Notes: generated by a model from the letters alone, not told the origin. Shown: positions 37,568 through 46,844, counted from the stretch's first letter. The stretch is 64,000 nucleotides of DNA from Lacicoccus qingdaonensis (GCF_900101075.1 NZ_FNFY01000001.1:186001-250000); one strand, 5' to 3'. Made by a program: numbers and translations.

Positions 37568-38765
37568 AGAATCATTGGAAGAAATAGAACCGATCATCAA
37601 GGAAAATAAAAAGCTCGGCTATAAAAACTTTTCAAAAGTGATGGCGGCCTTTCTCGGGAATGAAGTGACGGATACGGACTTCTCCGGGACGACGGGCTAC
37701 GGCTACAACGATATCGGACGGGACAAGCTCGAAGATATATACAGGGACGTGTTCAGGGCGGAAGACGCACTGGTCAGAAGCCAGATCATCTCTGGCACCC
37801 ATGCCATCAGCCTGGTGCTGCTGTCTTTATTGAAAAAAGGTGATGAACTGTTATATATTACGGGCACCCCTTACGATACTCTTGAAAAAGTGGTGGGCAG
37901 CAGCAAGGAAGATATCGGCAGCCTGTACGACGAGGGTGTGTCATACAAAGAAGTGGATCTGAAAGATGACACTTTTGATACTGAGGCGATTTTGGAGACA
38001 ATTACGGAAAAGACCAAAGTCATCGGCATACAGAGGTCACGCGGATATTCTCTAAGGGCATCGACGACGATTGATGAGATAGAAAAAGTCTGCCGGACGA
38101 TCAAGGAGAGATACCCTGGAGTCATCATTTTCGTGGACAACTGCTACGGTGAATTTGTCGAAGACAGGGAACCGCTCGAAGCGGGCGCCGATATCATTGC
38201 CGGCAGCCTCATCAAAAACCCGGGCGGCGGGCTTGCAAAAATGGGCGGCTATATTGCCGGGCGCAGGGACCTGGTCGAACGTGTCAGCTACCGACTGACA
38301 GTGCCGGGCATCGGCAAGGAGATGGGGGCGAGCCTGAATGCGCTCGGAGACATGTTCCAGGGCTTTTACATGGCACCCCACGCAGTGGTTGAAAGTCTGA
38401 ACGGCGCAGTCCTGACCAGTCATGTACTGCGAAAGATCGGTATGACGACGGATCCTGCCCCGGCAGATAAACGGACGGATCTGATTCAGACAGTCAGCTT
38501 CAACAGTGAAAATGAAATGATCAGATTCACCCAGATGATACAGAAGGCGAGTCCGGTGAATGCGAAATTCATGCCGATTCCGGATCTCATTCCGGGTTAT
38601 CAGAATCCTGTCATCATGGCAGCAGGCACTTTTGTCCAGGGTGCATCCCTCGAGCTGAGTGCAGACGGACCGATCAGGCCGCCCTATACTGTTTTTGTCC
38701 AGGGCGGACTCGTAATGGAGCACGTCATCTTTGCCCTGCATATGGCTTTGGAAGAACTTATTTAA
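37536..38765 (+). CDS. ynbB: YnbB, PLP-dependent protein linked to EF-P modification
   Basis: The 409-residue PLP-dependent lyase-like protein was formerly called aluminium resistance protein. Lys227 in SLIKNPGGG is the likely pyridoxal phosphate lysine, and GYGYNDIGRD and SGTHAIS line the cofactor site. In B. subtilis YnbB is one of the genes needed for 5-aminopentanol modification of EF-P, so with ymfF/H/I it places several genes of that pathway in this window. A GTG start at 37536 lies within the hflX 3' end. The glnRA pair that follows in Staphylococcus is not found; selO takes that place. Confidence 0.88.
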   Translation: MTTLAVQNLIEESLEEIEPIIKENKKLGYKNFSKVMAAFLGNEVTDTDFSGTTGYGYNDIGRDKLEDIYRDVFRAEDALVRSQIISGTHAISLVLLSLLKKGDELLYITGTPYDTLEKVVGSSKEDIGSLYDEGVSYKEVDLKDDTFDTEAILETITEKTKVIGIQRSRGYSLRASTTIDEIEKVCRTIKERYPGVIIFVDNCYGEFVEDREPLEAGADIIAGSLIKNPGGGLAKMGGYIAGRRDLVERVSYRLTVPGIGKEMGASLNALGDMFQGFYMAPHAVVESLNGAVLTSHVLRKIGMTTDPAPADKRTDLIQTVSFNSENEMIRFTQMIQKASPVNAKFMPIPDLIPGYQNPVIMAAGTFVQGASLELSADGPIRPPYTVFVQGGLVMEHVIFALHMALEELI

Positions 38766-38780
38766 AATGGAGATGAGAGA

Positions 38781-40223
38781 ATGACATTTGGTTTCAATTT
38801 TGAAACGACGTACAAAAATTTATCTTCACACTTTTATACAGAAACGGCACCCGAGAAATCGTCAGATCCAGAAATCCTACTCTTCAACAGCCGTCTGGCT
38901 GACAGTCTTGGACTGGATGAGAAAGCTCTCAATTCCGAGAGCGGCAGGGAGGTGCTCACAGGCAATGAAATCATTGGAGATACGCCGCTTGCGATGGCAT
39001 ATGCCGGCCACCAGTTCGGCCAGTTCACCATGCTTGGCGACGGCAGGGCACTGCTGCTCGGCGAACATATTCACAAGGGTGAAAGATATGATGTGCAGCT
39101 GAAAGGTTCCGGACGTACAGCATATTCCCGTACCGGAGACGGCCGTGCGCCGCTCGGACCGATGCTCCGGGAATATATCATCAGTGAAGCGATGCATGCA
39201 CTCGGTGTTCCGACAACACGCAGTCTTGCCGTCACTTTGACGGGTGACGTCATCATGCGTGAGCAGGCACTAAAGAGTGCCATACTGACACGGGTGGCGG
39301 GCAGTCATCTGAGAGCAGGCACTTTCCAGTATGCAGTCATAGAAAGTGAGGAAGCTGTAAAAGAACTGGCGGATTACGCCATAGGGCGGCATTATCCGGA
39401 TTTTGCCGATAAGGAAAACAAGTATGAATCATTTTTGGAAGCGGTGGTGCATGCGCAGAGTTATCTGATTGCCAAATGGCAGTCCCTCGGTTTCATCCAC
39501 GGCGTGATGAACACCGATAACATGGCCATCAGCGGTGAAACAATCGATTACGGCCCATGTGCATTCATGGATTACTATGATCCGAAAACGGTATTCAGCT
39601 CAATCGATGTACAGGGCAGATATCAATTCAGGAACCAGCCGGGCATCGCCCAGTGGAATTTGGCAAAATTTGCTGAGACACTCATTCCGCTACTAGATGA
39701 AGATCAGGATAAGGCGATAGAAATCGCACAGCAAAAGCTGGACAACTATAAAGATCTGTACCAGACCTACTGGCTTACGAATATGGTGAACAAGCTCGGT
39801 ATTGTTAAACCGGAGGAAAGTGATGTGGAACTTGTACTTGAATTCCTTGAAATTCTGGAAGATGAGGGACTTGACCATACCTCGACCTTCAGAGCATTGT
39901 CACTGGACCGTATATCCGATATTAATGTTAATGATGAGGAAACTTTCAATGCATGGGCAGTAAAATGGCAGACTGCACTGGAGAAAAATGATCAGTCCAA
40001 AGAAGATGCATACAGACTTATGAAAAGCGTCAATCCAGCCGTGATACCGAGAAACCATCTAGTGGAAGAAGCATTGTTTTATGCCGTTAAGACGGACGAT
40101 TATTCCAAAGTTGAAAAACTCAATGAAATATTCAAAGATCCGTTCAACGATAACCACGATGAATATTATAAACGTCCGCCGAGAGATGAAGAAATGATAC
40201 AGAATACTTTTTGCGGAACTTAA
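38781..40223 (+). CDS. selO: Protein adenylyltransferase SelO
   Basis: This pseudokinase-fold enzyme transfers AMP to protein Ser/Thr/Tyr and is linked to oxidative stress. The 480-residue protein has GDGRALLLGEH, the nucleotide-binding region VQLKGSGRTAYSRTGDGRAP, the Lys/Glu and Arg residues in MLREYIISEA, HGVMNTDNMAISG and IDYGPCAFMDYYDP. The C-terminus ends TFCGT as in the family. The ATG at 38781 follows ggagatgag. It is in the ynbB operon with a 15-base gap and is closed by a bidirectional terminator. Confidence 0.93.
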   Translation: MTFGFNFETTYKNLSSHFYTETAPEKSSDPEILLFNSRLADSLGLDEKALNSESGREVLTGNEIIGDTPLAMAYAGHQFGQFTMLGDGRALLLGEHIHKGERYDVQLKGSGRTAYSRTGDGRAPLGPMLREYIISEAMHALGVPTTRSLAVTLTGDVIMREQALKSAILTRVAGSHLRAGTFQYAVIESEEAVKELADYAIGRHYPDFADKENKYESFLEAVVHAQSYLIAKWQSLGFIHGVMNTDNMAISGETIDYGPCAFMDYYDPKTVFSSIDVQGRYQFRNQPGIAQWNLAKFAETLIPLLDEDQDKAIEIAQQKLDNYKDLYQTYWLTNMVNKLGIVKPEESDVELVLEFLEILEDEGLDHTSTFRALSLDRISDINVNDEETFNAWAVKWQTALEKNDQSKEDAYRLMKSVNPAVIPRNHLVEEALFYAVKTDDYSKVEKLNEIFKDPFNDNHDEYYKRPPRDEEMIQNTFCGT

Positions 40224-40266
40224 AAAAACAGTGTACGGGGGTTCTCCTCCCGGACACTGTTTTTTC
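40222..40266. terminator. Bidirectional terminator between selO and ykvI-type gene
   Basis: The arms aaaaacagtgt (to 40234) and acactgttttt (40254-40264) enclose a second inner stem; T runs occur on both strands. Confidence 0.85.
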
Positions 40267-40272
40267 ATTATG

Positions 40273-41337
40273 CTATTTTTTGTATTTTTTAACACTCCAG
40301 CGAATGAAGATAGCGAGAGCAATCGCCATGCCTACATAACCGAGTATCGGGTAGACAATATTGACGAGTTCCACAAAACCAACAAAAGTCATTACATACG
40401 CAGCCATCATCGAAATGACGAGCATGACCTTATAGTTTCTGGAATATGCTGTAGTAAAACGGGTGAGGAATGGATAAAACAATCCAATGACTGAATTATA
40501 GATCAGCAGCAGAATAATTACTGAGAAAATTGTTCCTATGACCGGATGAAGATTATTTGCCATTGCCATAGTCGGCAGTGCAACTTCATTAGCCTGTGTG
40601 AGAGTCACCAGTATGCTGCTGTTTACAAGAATTAATAATACTAAAAATATTATACCACCATATACAGCTCCACGCCTTGCGACTTTATGCCTGGATGCAT
40701 CCGATCCCATGATTGATAAAAAACTGAAAGCACAGGCGAGGACAGCACCTGTATATGTCAATGCGTCCAGCCACCAAATAGAGGTAGGCGTCCGGGTGAT
40801 ATCTGCATGTATGTTCACCTCATTGAGAGGGACCGTCGGATTCAATAGATTGTAACCAGCCACGATGATTACAATGATGACAAGAAGCGGTGTGATACTC
40901 CCAATGATGGAAACAATTTTATTAAAGTCAAGAAGCAGTGTCCCGCTGACCAGTACTATAAGGAACAGTGTTCCGAGCCATGGTGCAATGTTGAAAGACT
41001 GTTCGAATGTTGCACCGGATCCGGCAATCATTACGGTGCCGAGACCGTATAGAAAGAACACCAGGATATAATCGACCACTTTGCCAAACTTATCACCAAA
41101 TAATGTATAAACCGGCATCACGTGGGATTCGGCGTCAAGGTCGTAACCGAGCTTTGCGGTCTGCCTGCCGATAAAGATTGCAGTGAGTGCGGCAAGTGCA
41201 GCACCTGCGAAACTCCATAAACCGTAACTTGCAAAAAACTGTAATACTTCCTGACCCGTTGAAAAGCCGGCGCCTACAACCACTCCGGCATATGCAAAAC
41301 CAAGCATCCAGGATTCTCTACGATAACTATCGTTCAT
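40273..41337 (-). CDS. YkvI-type membrane transporter (LeuT-like fold)
   Basis: The 354-residue integral membrane protein has about ten membrane segments. The first carries GAGFSTGQE, the glycine-rich motif of YkvI-like proteins, related to the LeuT/APC fold. The substrate is unknown. The ATG at 41335-41337 has aggagg on the minus strand (41344-41349). It is isolated between selO and panE. The upstream region holds a repeated 13-mer and a perfect 15-bp palindrome, so it may be regulated. Confidence 0.82.
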   Translation of the reverse strand: MNDSYRRESWMLGFAYAGVVVGAGFSTGQEVLQFFASYGLWSFAGAALAALTAIFIGRQTAKLGYDLDAESHVMPVYTLFGDKFGKVVDYILVFFLYGLGTVMIAGSGATFEQSFNIAPWLGTLFLIVLVSGTLLLDFNKIVSIIGSITPLLVIIVIIVAGYNLLNPTVPLNEVNIHADITRTPTSIWWLDALTYTGAVLACAFSFLSIMGSDASRHKVARRGAVYGGIIFLVLLILVNSSILVTLTQANEVALPTMAMANNLHPVIGTIFSVIILLLIYNSVIGLFYPFLTRFTTAYSRNYKVMLVISMMAAYVMTFVGFVELVNIVYPILGYVGMAIALAIFIRWSVKKYKK

Positions 41338-41351
41338 ATCATACCTCCTAT

Positions 41352-41420
41352 TTTCACTATTTTATAGTAACAAACTGGAGGTGAAAGTTAACGTATGTTT
41401 ACAGTCATTTCACTATTTTA
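41352..41420 (-). promoter_or_regulatory. Direct repeat upstream of the ykvI-type gene
   Basis: TTTCACTATTTTA occurs at 41352-41364 and 41408-41420, 56 bases apart, in the short spacer upstream of the minus-strand transporter. It may be an operator pair or a duplication. Confidence 0.3.
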
Positions 41421-41428
41421 AGATATTA

Positions 41429-41443
41429 ATACCATTATGGTAT
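41429..41443. promoter_or_regulatory. Perfect palindrome in the ykvI-panE spacer
   Basis: ATACCATTATGGTAT is a perfect 7+1+7 inverted repeat, about 92 bases upstream of the transporter start on its template strand side and just beyond the panE end. It looks like an operator; the regulator is unknown. Confidence 0.4.
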
Positions 41444-41465
41444 ATTTATGCTCATATATCTCCGG

Positions 41466-42332
41466 TCATCTCCCGGCCGAATATCCTTTCAGCAGTGCGT
41501 AAGTCACATCCAGTACGGGCGTCGGCACATCTCCTTTATGATCATAAAAATATTTTTGGATGAACTCATATTCCGTCTCTGTCCGGTTCATAACGTCATA
41601 GTACATGCTTGTCCCCATATGATCCGGGTAACTCTTAAACAAATTGATTGAATGGCCGATAAAGTCATCACTGATGATGCGGGATTCCCGGTTGATGACA
41701 GCCTGGCCTTCCTTCAGCAGCTGTTCGGTCAGATTTACAATATCTGAATCATGAAAAATCCGGGCAGTATTTTGTGACAGGGCGGTCATGGTATTGACGC
41801 CCAGGTTGATTAAAAGTTTTTCATAGCGCAGTTTCTCGAACTGCTCGTTTTTGATGATTTCAAGTTCAACATCTTCTTTTGATTCCAGCAGAGAAATCAG
41901 TTCGTCCAGATGATGATATTTTTTATTTTCGATGATGAGTTTACTGTCTCTGAAATGTTCTATGTAATCGTGTTTCTTCCTGCCGCTGATATAAACGACA
42001 GAAGGTATGCTGTTTTTGAACCAGTCGTCATATCCCATACCATTTTCACAAAGTATGATGTCAGTGTGTTCATGTGACATTTCAGGGATGAGATCGACCA
42101 GACCCCTTAAAACTGTCGCTTTTGTGGAAATAAAAATCACATCGAATTTAGTGCCGTCATGTTCAGCGGTGGGCTGGATTGTGTAATTGTAACGGATGTA
42201 CTCATCATGTTCCAGTATGGTGAAACCGCTTTGTCCGGTTCTTGAATATAAAGTGACGTCCAAATCGATTGATTTTAATTCTCTGGCGATAATGCTGCCG
42301 ACTGCTCCGATGCCGATACAGGCAATTTTCAT
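41466..42332 (-). CDS. panE: 2-dehydropantoate 2-reductase
   Basis: This enzyme reduces ketopantoate to pantoate with NADPH, between PanB and PanC. The 288-residue protein has an N-terminal Rossmann motif GIGAVGS, a nucleotide-specificity region SRTGQSG and the catalytic-domain Lys in EKLRYEKLLINLGVN. The ATG on the minus strand ends at 42332 and has aggaata upstream. It is divergent from panBCD across about 75 bases. Confidence 0.9.
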   Translation of the reverse strand: MKIACIGIGAVGSIIARELKSIDLDVTLYSRTGQSGFTILEHDEYIRYNYTIQPTAEHDGTKFDVIFISTKATVLRGLVDLIPEMSHEHTDIILCENGMGYDDWFKNSIPSVVYISGRKKHDYIEHFRDSKLIIENKKYHHLDELISLLESKEDVELEIIKNEQFEKLRYEKLLINLGVNTMTALSQNTARIFHDSDIVNLTEQLLKEGQAVINRESRIISDDFIGHSINLFKSYPDHMGTSMYYDVMNRTETEYEFIQKYFYDHKGDVPTPVLDVTYALLKGYSAGR

Positions 42333-42407
42333 GAATATTCCTCCGAAAGCCTTTATATTAATGTGGTAAAATAATTATAACTTATATAACATACAGGGGG
42401 AAGATTA

Positions 42408-43226
42408 ATGAAATCTACATCGGATTTTATTGAGATGAAAAAGAATAATGAGAAAATCACCATGCTGACGGCATATGATTATCCGAGCGCACGTCAGGCA
42501 GAAGCGGCCGGAGTGGATATGATACTTGTCGGTGATTCACTCGGCATGACGGTGCTGGGATACAGTTCGACTGTTGAAGTGACTCTTGAAGATATGATTC
42601 ATCACACAAGAGCTGTGAGAAGGGGAGCGCCGGATACATACATTGTTGCCGATATGCCGTTTGGCACATATCATGTGAGCAGGGAGGAGGCGGTGAGAAA
42701 CGCAATCAGGCTGTATCAGGAAAGTGGTGCCAATGCAGTCAAGATCGAAGGCGGACATCTGCAGAAATTTATACATACGCTTGTTGACGCAGGTGTTCCT
42801 GTTGTGGGGCATCTGGGGCTGACTCCGCAGTCTGTCGGCATTACAGGTTTTAAAATGCAGGCATCTTCCAGAGAAGAGGCAGAAGAACTGCTCGATACAC
42901 TTGAGACGTTTGAAACGCTTGGTGCCGTCATGACAGTACTTGAGGCGATTCCGGGAGATCTGGCGGTAAAAGCTGCAGAGCGTGTGGATATTCCGCTTAT
43001 CGGTATCGGTGCAGGGGCCGGCACGGACGGCCAGGTCCTTGTCTACCATGATATATTAAAATATGGTACAGGAAAGCCGCCAAAATTCGTCAAGCAGTAC
43101 GGCGATTTCGACGAAATTGGGGTAAAGGGTATAAAACAATACGTCCGGGAAGTGAAAGAACTGAAATTCCCTGACGAACAGACTACTTATAAAAAGAAGG
43201 TTTATGAGGATGAAAACAACCAGTAA
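42408..43226 (+). CDS. panB: 3-methyl-2-oxobutanoate hydroxymethyltransferase
   Basis: PanB makes ketopantoate from 2-oxoisovalerate and methylene-tetrahydrofolate. The 272-residue protein shows the metal and substrate motifs LTAYDYPSARQAE, VGDSLGM, ADMPFGTYH and VKIEGG, and the late VYHDIL. The ATG at 42408 follows aggggga. It overlaps panC by 17 bases. Confidence 0.97.
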   Translation: MKSTSDFIEMKKNNEKITMLTAYDYPSARQAEAAGVDMILVGDSLGMTVLGYSSTVEVTLEDMIHHTRAVRRGAPDTYIVADMPFGTYHVSREEAVRNAIRLYQESGANAVKIEGGHLQKFIHTLVDAGVPVVGHLGLTPQSVGITGFKMQASSREEAEELLDTLETFETLGAVMTVLEAIPGDLAVKAAERVDIPLIGIGAGAGTDGQVLVYHDILKYGTGKPPKFVKQYGDFDEIGVKGIKQYVREVKELKFPDEQTTYKKKVYEDENNQ

Positions 43227-44055
43227 AATTAATGAGATCAGAGAATATTTGAGTGCCGATGAGATTGGAAAAATCGCTCTCGTGCCAACTATGGGCTACC
43301 TGCACAGCGGACACCTGAAGCTGGTCGATACAGCTAAAAAACATGGTGACACGGTAGTGGTCAGTATATTTGTAAACCCTCTGCAGTTCGGACCTGATGA
43401 GGATTTTGACAATTATCCAAGAAACCTGGAACGGGACTTGCATATATTGAAGGAGAACGGCGCAGACTACGTCTTTCACCCGGAAGTGGATGAAATGTAT
43501 CCTGGGGATCTTGAGCTCGACATCTCTTTGAACAGCATGGCCGGAGTACTCGATGGTGTTAAACGTCCGGGTCACTTCGAAGGTGTCGTGACGGTCGTTA
43601 ACAAGCTTTTCAATATCATCAGACCGGAATATGTCACTTTTGGTGAGAAGGACAGACAGCAGCTGATGATCGTCCAGAAGATGATAGAAGATTTCAACCA
43701 TGATATTGAAGTTCTTGCAGTGGAAACGGAACGTGAAGATACGGGGCTTGCAAAAAGCAGCAGAAATACTAATTTGAGCGAGCAGGAACTGTCCGAAGCA
43801 CCGCACGTGTATGAAAGTCTGCAGCTTGGCAATAAACTGATCCAGAGCGGTGAAAGGCATGTTGAAGAAATTAAGAATCAGATCACCGCTCATATTGATG
43901 AAAATACTTCCGGCATCATTGATGACCTTCAGATTCTAAGTCACCCGGATCTCGGCATGATGACACATGTGGACTCGGATGCTATAATATTCATTGCTGT
44001 ACAATTTGAGAAAGCGAGATTGATCGACAATCTGATGGTGAAAGTAAATGATTAG
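43210..44055 (+). CDS. panC: Pantoate--beta-alanine ligase
   Basis: PanC joins pantoate and beta-alanine using ATP to give pantothenate. The 281-residue protein has the HIGH-like region [21 protein letters not shown] and [10 protein letters not shown] with [10 protein letters not shown]. Starts at 43204 and 43210 are both in frame; I prefer ATG 43210 because aagaagg at 43194-43200 is then 9 bases away. It overlaps panD by 8 bases. Confidence 0.96.
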   Translation: MKTTSKINEIREYLSADEIGKIALVPTMGYLHSGHLKLVDTAKKHGDTVVVSIFVNPLQFGPDEDFDNYPRNLERDLHILKENGADYVFHPEVDEMYPGDLELDISLNSMAGVLDGVKRPGHFEGVVTVVNKLFNIIRPEYVTFGEKDRQQLMIVQKMIEDFNHDIEVLAVETEREDTGLAKSSRNTNLSEQELSEAPHVYESLQLGNKLIQSGERHVEEIKNQITAHIDENTSGIIDDLQILSHPDLGMMTHVDSDAIIFIAVQFEKARLIDNLMVKVND

Positions 44056-44434
44056 AACAATGATGAATGGCAAGATCCACAGGGCAAGGGTGACAGAAGC
44101 GAACTTGAATTATGTGGGCAGTATAACGATTGACCCCGAGCTGCTTGAAGCTGCGGACATACTGCCGAATGAAAAAGTTCAAGTCGTCAACAATAATAAT
44201 GGTGAACGGTTTGAAACATATACGATAAAAGGAACAAGAGGCAGCGGAGAAATTTGTGTCAACGGTGCCGCCGCACGTAAAGTTCAGATCGGTGATGTGC
44301 TCATTATCATCAGTTATGCCATGATGAATGATATTGAAGCTCATGAACATGACCCACATGTAGTGATTGTGAATGAAGAAAATGATATTGTTGAAGAGAA
44401 CTATGCAGAAATGAGAGCGACAGAATATCAATGA
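44048..44434 (+). CDS. panD: Aspartate 1-decarboxylase
   Basis: PanD makes beta-alanine for PanC. The 128-residue proenzyme self-cleaves between Gly24 and Ser25 (YVGSITID) to form the pyruvoyl cofactor. [12 protein letters not shown] and VLIIISYA are family motifs. With panB, panC and panE this supplies the whole pantothenate branch from aspartate and 2-oxoisovalerate. Confidence 0.97.
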   Translation: MIRTMMNGKIHRARVTEANLNYVGSITIDPELLEAADILPNEKVQVVNNNNGERFETYTIKGTRGSGEICVNGAAARKVQIGDVLIIISYAMMNDIEAHEHDPHVVIVNEENDIVEENYAEMRATEYQ

Positions 44435-44469
44435 TAAATTAATTTATCGATACTGAAGCAGGTGAAGCC

Positions 44470-45468
44470 GTGTTTAAAAAAACAATTTCATTTTTAATGT
44501 TATCACTGGTTATATTTTTCATATATCCGGCTGTAGAATCCTATAATTTTAAAAATGGACTGGATAAAAGTTATGCCAATGAATGGCTGAATCTTTATGT
44601 ACTGCCGAATTATGATACATCGAAAATCGAACAGGTCAACAGTACACAGTCATATTCGATCGATTATCAGATGGGCGAGCCTTTCGAAGCGGAAGCTGAA
44701 GATGTAGAAGCTGTAATAGACAGTGAGTTTGCCGGGGAGTTCAATATTATTTATGAGGACGGCATCTTTCACATCCTTTTGGTGAACGAAGGAGAAGTGA
44801 CCGGTCTCTATACAAACAATGACGAAGTCTCCATCGACTCGATCAACATTCAGGGGATGGATCGTGACAGTATAAGGGAAATATACGATCGTCCCGTGAA
44901 AACAGTTGATAAGGGCGGGAAACATCTGATTGTCGAGCATGAGCAGTATGATGTTTTTGATATCAATGATAAGTATGTCTACTTCTTTTATGATGTACAT
45001 GAAGAAGATGAGGTAAACGGCCTGCTTACAGTGAAGAAATCAGAAATGAGACACAGTGACAGCATGTATAATCATCCGTCCGAAGAAGATAATGAAAGAC
45101 TGAATTTTCATCTGATCAATGCGACGAGAGAAAAATATGGAGTTGCACCTTTGGATCATGATCCAAAAGCCAGCAAAGCAGCAGGAGAGCACAGCAGGGA
45201 TATGGCGGCCAATGACTACTTTTCGCACAATGCACCCGACGGAAGCACTTTAAAGGACCGAATTGAATCATTGGACATTTCATACAGACTTGCAGGTGAA
45301 AATATAGCGACGGGACATACATCGCCGATATTTTCTCATCACAGTCTGATGAATTCGAAAGAACACAGAGTGAATACTTTGAATGATTCATATACACATA
45401 TGGGAATCGGTGTGGAATATAATGCTGAAGAGGTACCATATTATACTGAGAATTATATTAAAAAATAG
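44470..45468 (+). CDS. Secreted or anchored CAP-domain protein
   Basis: The 332-residue protein has a signal peptide or membrane anchor (about 1-22), an N-terminal CAP-associated domain (about 60-190) and a C-terminal CAP/SCP domain (about 205-325). The CAP part contains HDPKASKAAGEHSRDMAANDYFSHNAPDGS-like CAP motifs with His and Glu of the cleft (GENIA, HR). It resembles B. subtilis YlbC. The activity of bacterial CAP proteins is mostly unknown. The GTG at 44470 has aggtgaag upstream. The gene lies 35 bases after panD and may be co-transcribed; it ends at a bidirectional terminator shared with lexA. Confidence 0.85.
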   Translation: MFKKTISFLMLSLVIFFIYPAVESYNFKNGLDKSYANEWLNLYVLPNYDTSKIEQVNSTQSYSIDYQMGEPFEAEAEDVEAVIDSEFAGEFNIIYEDGIFHILLVNEGEVTGLYTNNDEVSIDSINIQGMDRDSIREIYDRPVKTVDKGGKHLIVEHEQYDVFDINDKYVYFFYDVHEEDEVNGLLTVKKSEMRHSDSMYNHPSEEDNERLNFHLINATREKYGVAPLDHDPKASKAAGEHSRDMAANDYFSHNAPDGSTLKDRIESLDISYRLAGENIATGHTSPIFSHHSLMNSKEHRVNTLNDSYTHMGIGVEYNAEEVPYYTENYIKK

Positions 45469-45500
45469 ATTCGCCCGGACTATCCGGACGAATCTATTTT
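45462..45500. terminator. Bidirectional terminator between the CAP gene and lexA
   Basis: A long stem, aaatagattcg-CCGGA with TCCGG-acgaatctattt, has a three-base loop and T-rich ends on both strands. Confidence 0.88.
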
Positions 45501-45523
45501 CGTTTTAGATATTCTTTTTCAAT

Positions 45524-46138
45524 TTAAAATTCCCTGAACAGGCCGACAACTTTTCCAAGTACAGTCACACTGTCGAGGTAGATCGGCTCAAGTGCGGGAT
45601 TTTCAGGCTGCAGGCGATAATAACCTTTTTCCTTATAAAACCGTTTTACAGTTGCTTCATCCTCGTCTGTCATCGCTACGATGATATCGCCATTATGTGC
45701 GATGTTCTGTTTACGTACAATGACACGGTCCCCATCAAAGATGCCGGCATCGATCATACTGTCCCCGGCTACATTGAGCAGGAATATTTCACTGTTATGG
45801 TTTGCTGTGAAATGTTCCGGTAAAGGGAAGTACTCATCAACATTTTCAACTGCTGTAATAGGGAGGCCTGCAGTGACCTTACCCAAAACCGGCACTTGAA
45901 TTACTGGAGTGTATGACTGATTTTCCGTCTGAACAATTTCAATCGCCCTCGGTTTTGTCGGATCTCTTTTTATATAGCCCTTATCCTCCAATTTTGCCAG
46001 GTGTCCATGAACGGTGGAACTGGACTGCAGACCCACGGCATTTCCAATTTCCCTGACACTCGGCGGATAGCCTTTTTCCTGAACTGTTCTTTTTATAAAT
46101 TGATAGATCTGTTTTTGTCTGTCACTGATTTCTTTCAT
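45524..46138 (-). CDS. lexA: SOS repressor LexA
   Basis: The 204-residue repressor has an N-terminal winged helix (about 1-65) and a C-terminal self-cleaving domain. The cleavage site is Ala90-Gly91 in KVTAGLP, the nucleophile Ser127 is in GDSM and the general base Lys165 is in ATVKRF. The ATG ends at 46138 on the minus strand. Its promoter (46169-46197) is overlapped by a LexA box, so it represses itself. It is divergent from sosA, as in Staphylococcus. Confidence 0.98.
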   Translation of the reverse strand: MKEISDRQKQIYQFIKRTVQEKGYPPSVREIGNAVGLQSSSTVHGHLAKLEDKGYIKRDPTKPRAIEIVQTENQSYTPVIQVPVLGKVTAGLPITAVENVDEYFPLPEHFTANHNSEIFLLNVAGDSMIDAGIFDGDRVIVRKQNIAHNGDIIVAMTDEDEATVKRFYKEKGYYRLQPENPALEPIYLDSVTVLGKVVGLFREF

Positions 46139-46168
46139 AGTAAGACCTCCAGCCCTTTATTAATTATA

Positions 46169-46197
46169 ATGATAGCATAAGTCTGGCCATCTTACAA
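46169..46197 (-). promoter_or_regulatory. lexA promoter
   Basis: On the minus strand TTGTAA (46192-46197) and TATCAT (46169-46174) are separated by 17 bases. The -35 overlaps the LexA box at 46195-46208. Confidence 0.7.
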
Positions 46198-46208
46198 ACG
46201 TTTGTTCG
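46195..46208. promoter_or_regulatory. LexA box 1 (lexA-sosA region)
   Basis: CAAACGTTTGTTCG matches 11 of 14 positions of CGAACATATGTTCG and overlaps the lexA -35. Confidence 0.7.
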
Positions 46209-46216
46209 TAAAAGTA

Positions 46217-46245
46217 TTGACTGAGAACAGGCGTTCTGTTACTAT
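46217..46245 (+). promoter_or_regulatory. sosA promoter with LexA box 2 in the spacer
   Basis: TTGACT at 46217-46222 and TACTAT at 46240-46245 are 17 bases apart. The spacer holds AGAACAGGCGTTCT at 46224-46237, with perfect GAAC-N4-GTTC core arms. Confidence 0.75.
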
Positions 46246-46252
46246 GAAGTTA

Positions 46253-46266
46253 CAAACAAACGTTCG
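46253..46266. promoter_or_regulatory. LexA box 3 (lexA-sosA region)
   Basis: CAAACAAACGTTCG matches 11 of 14 positions of the consensus and lies just before the sosA ribosome binding site gaggagg at 46266-46272. Confidence 0.6.
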
Positions 46267-46279
46267 AGGAGGATTCCCA

Positions 46280-46525
46280 ATGCTTAAAGAAATCAAAGGT
46301 TTTTCTTTATTATTCCTAGCAGTTGTGATGATCGGTACGATATATATCTATTCTAGCAATAATGGCAAGAACGCATATTCTGATAATATATACACACAGG
46401 AAGTACACAATGAAACAATGGCAATCGAACAGGATACGAACGCAATCGATGAAATAATAGAGGAAAAGATACTTTCAACAGAAGAAAGTGACAGTGATCT
46501 CAAGTCCGTCACAATGGGAAAATAA
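46280..46525 (+). CDS. sosA: SosA-type SOS-induced cell division inhibitor
   Basis: The 81-residue protein has one N-terminal membrane segment (about 7-26, GFSLLFLAVVMIGTIYIY) and an acidic external tail. There is no LysM domain, which separates it from Bacillus YneA. Size, topology, divergent position from lexA and three LexA boxes match staphylococcal SosA, which blocks septum completion during DNA damage. ATG 46280 is chosen for gaggagg at 46266-46272; longer in-frame starts would lie across the operators and promoter. A terminator follows, so it is a single-gene unit. Confidence 0.85.
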   Translation: MLKEIKGFSLLFLAVVMIGTIYIYSSNNGKNAYSDNIYTQEVHNETMAIEQDTNAIDEIIEEKILSTEESDSDLKSVTMGK

Positions 46526-46531
46526 TTATTT

Positions 46532-46562
46532 AAGTATGAGAATGTACTCATACTTTTTTTTG
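46532..46562 (+). terminator. sosA terminator
   Basis: AAGTATGAG at 46532-46540 pairs with CTCATACTT at 46547-46555, followed by a long T run. Confidence 0.88.
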
Positions 46563-46593
46563 TGTTAAATTATATAAGAAAGGATTGAATTTT

Positions 46594-46830
46594 ATGCTTG
46601 AAAAGAAAAAACTCGATCGCATCAATGAACTTGCGAAGAAGAAGAAAGAGGGTACTCTGACGAAGACGGAAGCAGCTGAACAGCAGGAATTAAGACAAGA
46701 GTACTTGAAAACTTTCCGCAAATCATTCAAAGCCCAGGTGGAACAGACTAAAGTTATCGATCCCGAGGGCAGTGACGTGACTCCGGAAAAGTTAAAATCA
46801 ATTCAACGAGAGAAAAATATTAGAAAATAG
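46594..46830 (+). CDS. ynzC: DUF896 protein (YnzC family)
   Basis: The 78-residue, charged, helical protein has the family pattern [30 protein letters not shown]-like, two helices forming a hairpin. In B. subtilis ynzC is in the SOS-induced yneA operon; here a terminator separates it from sosA. Function is unknown. The ATG at 46594 has aagaaagga at about 46577-46584. It is 14 bases before tkt. Confidence 0.9.
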   Translation: MLEKKKLDRINELAKKKKEGTLTKTEAAEQQELRQEYLKTFRKSFKAQVEQTKVIDPEGSDVTPEKLKSIQREKNIRK

Positions 46831-46844
46831 AGGAGATATTTACG

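Noticed and set aside
40231-40494. An 87-codon plus-strand frame in the selO-ykvI junction
   Set aside because: It starts inside the bidirectional terminator and runs antisense to the transporter gene.
46202-46279. Longer sosA start
   Set aside because: It would cover the promoter and LexA boxes 2 and 3; ATG 46280 has gaggagg at the right distance.
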